A stretch of 8,805 bases of DNA, taken from assembly GCA_016650315.1 (NCBI GenBank), contig JAENVZ010000017.1, positions 1 through 8,805 on the forward strand, read 5' to 3'. The translations under genes and the position numbers were made by a program. Positions 5,405 through 8,805 of the stretch are shown here, one piece after another (position 1 is the stretch's first letter; every line of letters begins with the position of its first letter). Source of the DNA: Alphaproteobacteria bacterium (lineage in GTDB: Bacteria; Pseudomonadota; Alphaproteobacteria; Sphingomonadales; Sphingomonadaceae). The notes beneath the pieces are model-generated. The model was not told the origin of the DNA. It saw nothing but the letters and a program-made list of their open reading frames with translations, and did no database searches.

Positions 5405-6273
5405 GCGCCATGCTTTCTGTAAATGGTGGGACCGACAGGATCGCAATGCCGCACAGCGGGACCGACCAGCCGCTCACTATGGCCGATATACAGATAGCCG
5501 CCGGGCTGGAGCTTCGCACACAGGCGATCCAGCAGCTTTTTCTTGGTCGGTTCATCGAAATAGATCATGACATTCCGGCAAAAAATAACGTCGAACATGC
5601 CTGTTAACGGCCAGTTGCCGAGCAGGTTTAGCTGGCGGAAGCGGACGAGGTCCCGCACCGCGTCGGATATGACGATATTGACGCCTTCGGCCCTCGCCCA
5701 GTTCTGCTTCAACCGGGCGGGCATTTCCGCCGTACCGATGGAGGGATAGGTTGCAGCGCGGCCGGTTTCGAGGACATGATCGGCAAGGTCGGTTGCCAAC
5801 AGGGCAATGTCGCTGCCCGCAATGCGCCGACCGCTGGCCTGTTCTTCGCCAAGCAGGGTCATGCCCAGCGAATAGACCTCCTCCCCGCTCGAACAGCCTG
5901 CCGACCACATACGGACGCGGCCACCGCCAAGCGCCCGCCTGACCATCTGGAGCCGCACATCGCGCGCGAAATGTTCGAAATGATGGTTCTCACGAAAAAA
6001 TTTCGTATGATTGGTGGTCAGAGCACTGATCGCGCGCCGCCGTTCTTGAGGATCTGAATTCAATATGCCGATATATTCGGCAAAGGTCGCAACCGCCCGT
6101 TCACGCAAATATTTGGTGAGGCGCGAATAGATGAGCATGGCCTTGCCCTCTGGCATGACAATGCCCGCATCGGCATAGACCAGCGCCGAAAGCGCCTGAA
6201 AATCGTCCCGGTGATAGGCAAAGTCATGGACGACGTCGAACGGGCTGTTCGTGGCGACCGCGAGCGCGCTCAT
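5401..6273 (-). CDS. cheR: Chemoreceptor methyltransferase CheR
   Basis: 290 residues, the usual CheR length. It transfers methyl groups from S-adenosylmethionine to receptor glutamates. An N-terminal helical domain (about 20-95) ends in NHTKFFR at 88-94. The methyltransferase domain carries the SAM loop SAGCSSGEE at 124-132, LLATDLADHVL at 158-168, FDVIFCRNVMIYFD at 227-240, and YIGHSERL at 262-269. The beta-subdomain that binds receptor tails falls around 185-215. The DWTKF tail of the upstream MCP is a plausible docking site for it. ATG at 6273 overlaps the cheA stop as ATGA, and the cheR stop overlaps the cheB start the same way, so translation is probably coupled. Confidence 0.96.
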   Translation of the reverse strand: MSALAVATNSPFDVVHDFAYHRDDFQALSALVYADAGIVMPEGKAMLIYSRLTKYLRERAVATFAEYIGILNSDPQERRRAISALTTNHTKFFRENHHFEHFARDVRLQMVRRALGGGRVRMWSAGCSSGEEVYSLGMTLLGEEQASGRRIAGSDIALLATDLADHVLETGRAATYPSIGTAEMPARLKQNWARAEGVNIVISDAVRDLVRFRQLNLLGNWPLTGMFDVIFCRNVMIYFDEPTKKKLLDRLCAKLQPGGYLYIGHSERLVGPAVRHCDPVGPTIYRKHGA

Positions 6274-8405
6274 GCCGCTTCGGCCATACGAGAACGGCCC
6301 AGTTCGGACGCAACCACCGATTCAACGTCCAAGATCAACGCAACCCGGCCATCGCCCAATATGGTCGCGCCAGCGACCCCGTCGATCTGCTGGAAATTCG
6401 TCTCAAGGCTCTTGATCACCACCTGTCGCTGATCCTTGATCGTATCGACCATCAGCACCGAATGGCCGGCCGTTTCGGACTCCACGACGATCAGCACCGC
6501 CTGCGTCGGGTCGGTTTCACTGCCCTCGATCCCCAGTCTGCGACCGACATGCTGAACCGGCAGGAATTGCCCGCGAACGTTCAGCATGAACTTGCCGCCG
6601 CCAAGCTGCCGCACTTCCTGTGGTCCGGGTCGCAGGCTTTCGACGATATGGGTCAGCGGCACGACGAGCGTCTGGTCACCCACGCCGACGATCATCCCAT
6701 CGGCAATGGCCAGTGTCAGCGGCAAAGCAAGCGTGAAGGTGCTGCCATGGCCGGGACGTGAGGAAATGCTGATCCGGCCGCCCAATGCCTGCACATTTTG
6801 CCGCACCACATCCATCCCGACGCCGCGGCCCGATATGTTCGACACAGTTTGCGCGGTCGAAAAACCCGGCGCGAAGATCAGATTGTCGATCTCTTCATCC
6901 GAAAGTTGAGCGTCCGCACCGATCAGGCCACGTTCGATGGCCTTGGCCAGAACGCGCTCGCGGTTGATGCCCCGTCCGTCGTCTGACACACAGATAAGTA
7001 TCCGCCCTCCACGATGTTCGGCGCTAAGCCGCACCACGCCTTCAGGCGATTTGCCCGCAGCAGTGCGATCCTCGGGCGTTTCAAGACCATGATCGATCGC
7101 GTTGCGGATAAGGTGGGTCAGCGGTTCGCCAATGCGCTCCACGACGGTCTTGTCGAGTTCGGTGCCCTCCCCTTCCACATCCAGCCGGACCCGCTTGCCA
7201 GTTTCGGTTTCCAGCTCGCGCACGATACGCGGCACCCGGCTGAAGACCGAACGGATCGGCTGCGCGCGGATCGACATGGCGCAATCCTGCAGCTCCCGCG
7301 TCAGATGGTCGAGATCGGCAACCTCGGCAATCTGGGATACGCCCATCACCGATAACTGTTGGGCAAGCATGGCCTGCGTGATGACCAGTTCGCCCACCGT
7401 ATTCACCAACCGATCAAGCTTTTCCAGATCGACCCGGATGGTCTGTCCAGCCTTGACTGAAGCCTGACCCGCCTGGGGTGCAACAGGTGCGGCGTCCTTG
7501 GGTTCCGGCTTGACTTCGACCTTTACAGCAACCGGTATCAGTGCCTGAGGAGCGTCCGTGACTGCCTCATGTTTAGCAGCAGGCACAACGGTGGCATCGG
7601 CCATTTTGATGACCGGCTCGGCATCAACCTCGTCAATGACGACCTTGCATTCCGAACCCAGGAAATCGAATATATCGGCGATGTTGGCACGTTCGACGCT
7701 GACAGGCAGGCGATATTGCCATTCCAGATAGGCGGCCTCTGCGTCGAAGACATCCAGATCCGGCACTTCGTCGACATGCGCATGAACACAGCGCGCCCCA
7801 AGATCGACCAGCGCCCGCAGCAGCAGCAGCGGCTCACTGCCATTGGTGAGCGCGCCCGCCATGGGCCGCACCGTCACCAGCCACTCTTTCGCGCCGCTTG
7901 TTTCGTCGCTGCTCTCCGCTTCGGGCTGGTCGAGCGAACTGAGCAAGCCCTCCAGGTCAAAATCCAGCCCTGTAATCTCCGGCATCACTGGTTCAGGTGT
8001 TCCCGGTTCAGTTGGGGTAGCTCCGGCCGCGCTTTCTGCAACTTCTTCCAGCAGACGGCTCATTTCGGCATCGTTCGGTGTATCGCAGTCACCTTTGATG
8101 GTGCTGACATGATCGGTCAGAATATCAAAGGCACGGAACAATGTCGCCAGCAGCGCATCTGTCAACGGCTTGTCGCCATCGCGCACTTGGGCGAGCACCG
8201 TTTCAAACTTGTGTGTATATTGTTGCAGCGCGGTAAAACCGAATGCCCCTGCTCCGCCCTTGATCGAATGGACCGCCCGGAAAATGCTGTTGATCGCTTC
8301 GCTGTCTTGCGCATTGGACTGGCAATCGATCAGGCCGGTTTCGGCGCTGGCAAGACCTTCGTCGCATTCCTGCAGGAAAATGATCTGGATGTCGTCCTGG
8401 TTCAT
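6270..8405 (-). CDS. cheA: Chemotaxis sensor histidine kinase CheA
   Basis: 711 residues, a full-length CheA. P1 (1-110) carries the phospho-histidine H46 in VHSIKGGAGAFGF. A P2-type response-regulator docking domain spans about 174-258 (EWLVTVRPMAG to KVVIDE), between low-complexity Glu/Pro/Ala linkers (125-170, 262-318). P3 dimerisation begins at TIRVDLEKLDRLVNTVGELV (322-341). P4 kinase has the N box HLIRNAIDHG (431-440), the G1 box SDDGRG (474-479), the FAPGFST lid region (511-517) and the G2 box GRGVGMD (526-532). P5, the CheW-like domain, covers about 565-700. It autophosphorylates in response to MCPs and phosphorylates CheY and the CheBs. ATG at 8405 is chosen because P1 starts there and AAAAGGGG (8423-8416) precedes it, overlapping the STAS-gene stop. 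The frame is open to 8483, but that part is antisense-like Cys/Pro/Arg sequence inside the STAS gene. Confidence 0.97.
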   Translation of the reverse strand: MNQDDIQIIFLQECDEGLASAETGLIDCQSNAQDSEAINSIFRAVHSIKGGAGAFGFTALQQYTHKFETVLAQVRDGDKPLTDALLATLFRAFDILTDHVSTIKGDCDTPNDAEMSRLLEEVAESAAGATPTEPGTPEPVMPEITGLDFDLEGLLSSLDQPEAESSDETSGAKEWLVTVRPMAGALTNGSEPLLLLRALVDLGARCVHAHVDEVPDLDVFDAEAAYLEWQYRLPVSVERANIADIFDFLGSECKVVIDEVDAEPVIKMADATVVPAAKHEAVTDAPQALIPVAVKVEVKPEPKDAAPVAPQAGQASVKAGQTIRVDLEKLDRLVNTVGELVITQAMLAQQLSVMGVSQIAEVADLDHLTRELQDCAMSIRAQPIRSVFSRVPRIVRELETETGKRVRLDVEGEGTELDKTVVERIGEPLTHLIRNAIDHGLETPEDRTAAGKSPEGVVRLSAEHRGGRILICVSDDGRGINRERVLAKAIERGLIGADAQLSDEEIDNLIFAPGFSTAQTVSNISGRGVGMDVVRQNVQALGGRISISSRPGHGSTFTLALPLTLAIADGMIVGVGDQTLVVPLTHIVESLRPGPQEVRQLGGGKFMLNVRGQFLPVQHVGRRLGIEGSETDPTQAVLIVVESETAGHSVLMVDTIKDQRQVVIKSLETNFQQIDGVAGATILGDGRVALILDVESVVASELGRSRMAEAA

Positions 8406-8421
8406 GACCCTGTTTCCCCTT

Positions 8422-8706
8422 TTAAAGCGCCTGTGCGGCCGGGCCGGGCAAAAGGCGGTGCAACCCGGCAATGCGCAGTGCATTTTCGAATGGCTCGCTT
8501 CTGTCCTGGACCATGAATGAAAGGTCGCGTTTCTCAGCGGTCAGCGCCGCGCTTACCAGCAATTGCAGGCCGCATTGGCCGATCTGACGCACATTCCCCG
8601 CCGCGACCGCAACTTCTGTACCCGCGCCCATCGCATCGGAAAGCTCAGTAGCCAGTTCAATCGCCGCCGTGCGATCGACGACCGGGGGAAGGTTGATGAT
8701 TTTCAT
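8422..8706 (-). CDS. STAS-domain protein of the chemotaxis operon
   Basis: 94 residues forming a single STAS (anti-anti-sigma-like) fold: two N-terminal strands, a helix (about 12-26), the strand VAVAAGNVRQI (32-42), then GQCGLQLLVSAALTA leading into the second helix. In SpoIIAA-type proteins this loop reads D-S-S-G with a phosphorylated Ser just before Gly; here that residue is Cys45 (I42-G-Q-C-G46), so partner switching by classical phosphorylation is unlikely. The protein has no signal peptide. Stand-alone STAS proteins often open alphaproteobacterial che operons, but I know of no established function for them. The ATG at 8706 has AAGG 10 bases upstream. It precedes cheA by 16 bases and shares its ribosome site region with its own stop codon. 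Confidence 0.85.
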   Translation of the reverse strand: MKIINLPPVVDRTAAIELATELSDAMGAGTEVAVAAGNVRQIGQCGLQLLVSAALTAEKRDLSFMVQDRSEPFENALRIAGLHRLLPGPAAQAL

Positions 8707-8784
8707 GGCCGTATTGCCTTTTTTCGAAGTCGTGATTGTAAAGCCAAAGAAGCATGCGTCCTGCTGGCCACGCGTTGCCTGTGC
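8707..8784 (-). other. 78-base gap between the presumed MCP gene and the STAS gene
   Basis: There is no gene here. I see no CtrA box, no sigma-54 (-24/-12) element and no strong -35/-10 pair. An AAGG at 8720-8717 serves the STAS gene. The operon promoter may therefore lie further upstream, before the MCP gene. Confidence 0.5.
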
Positions 8785-8805
8785 TTAGAATTTCGTCCAG
8801 TCATC
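8785..8805 (-). CDS. C-terminal six codons of an upstream gene, probably an MCP chemoreceptor
   Basis: On the minus strand the window opens with GAT GAC TGG ACG AAA TTC TAA, that is DDWTKF and stop. A terminal x-W-x-x-F pentapeptide (NWETF in E. coli Tar) is the docking site for CheR and CheB on receptors. Its position immediately before a che operon on the same strand fits a methyl-accepting chemotaxis protein. The evidence is only six residues, so the assignment is an inference. Confidence 0.5.
   Translation of the reverse strand, partial: DDWTKF

Noticed and set aside
5405..5446. Upstream extension of the first CheB to 5446
   Set aside because: CheB receivers begin a few residues before the DD pair; ATG at 5404 with an ATGA overlap fits, and the extension lies in cheR.
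8406..8483. Upstream extension of CheA to a start at 8483
   Set aside because: The extra 26 residues are Cys/Pro/Arg-rich and lie within the STAS gene; the P1 domain and ribosome site support 8405.
7569..8516. A 315-codon plus-strand open frame
   Set aside because: It is antisense to cheA and the STAS gene, which have full domain content; the translation is rich in His, Arg and Gln with no recognisable domain.

Overview
The window carries most of a chemotaxis operon plus the first third of a kilobase-scale surface adhesin gene. Every gene lies on the minus strand, so transcription runs from the right end to the left. GC-rich coding sequence, alphaproteobacterial-type CheA and CheD, ATGA-coupled genes, a canonical CtrA box and a VCBS/T1SS-143-type adhesin all point to an alphaproteobacterium. 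My best guess is a member of the Sphingomonadales, inferred from protein style and not tested by a search.

Layout in transcription order. At 8805-8785 are the last six codons of an upstream gene ending DDWTKF, which fits a methyl-accepting chemotaxis protein (MCP) with a C-terminal tethering pentapeptide. Then follow a STAS-domain protein (8706-8422), CheA (8405-6270), CheR (6273-5401), a first CheB with an intact catalytic triad (5404-4400), CheD (4412-3843), CheY (3827-3456), CheW (3423-2974), a second CheB (2941-1892) whose catalytic histidine is glutamine, and a 102-residue protein (1895-1587) that overlaps the end of that CheB. Spacings are overlaps or at most a few tens of bases, so this reads as one operon. 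A 568-base intergenic region (1586-1019) follows. It holds a very AT-rich block, four palindromes including a perfect CtrA box, and a 13-bp inverted repeat. The adhesin gene starts at 1018 and runs off the left edge.

How the genes work together. The MCP array, with CheW and CheA, controls phosphorylation of CheY and the CheB receivers. CheR methylates and CheB demethylates or deamidates receptors, and CheD deamidates receptors. There is no cheZ, cheC or cheX. The terminal small protein contains a D-x-x-x-Q motif in a predicted helix. That motif and the operon position recall CheT of Sinorhizobium meliloti, a CheZ-like phosphatase, making it a candidate for the missing signal-termination factor. 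The adhesin downstream sits behind its own CtrA-type control region, suggesting that motility and attachment are organised together.

Most worth following up: the His-to-Gln CheB paralogue, the candidate CheT-like protein, the CtrA box with its surrounding inverted repeat, and the possible LapG-type cleavage motif in the adhesin N-terminus.
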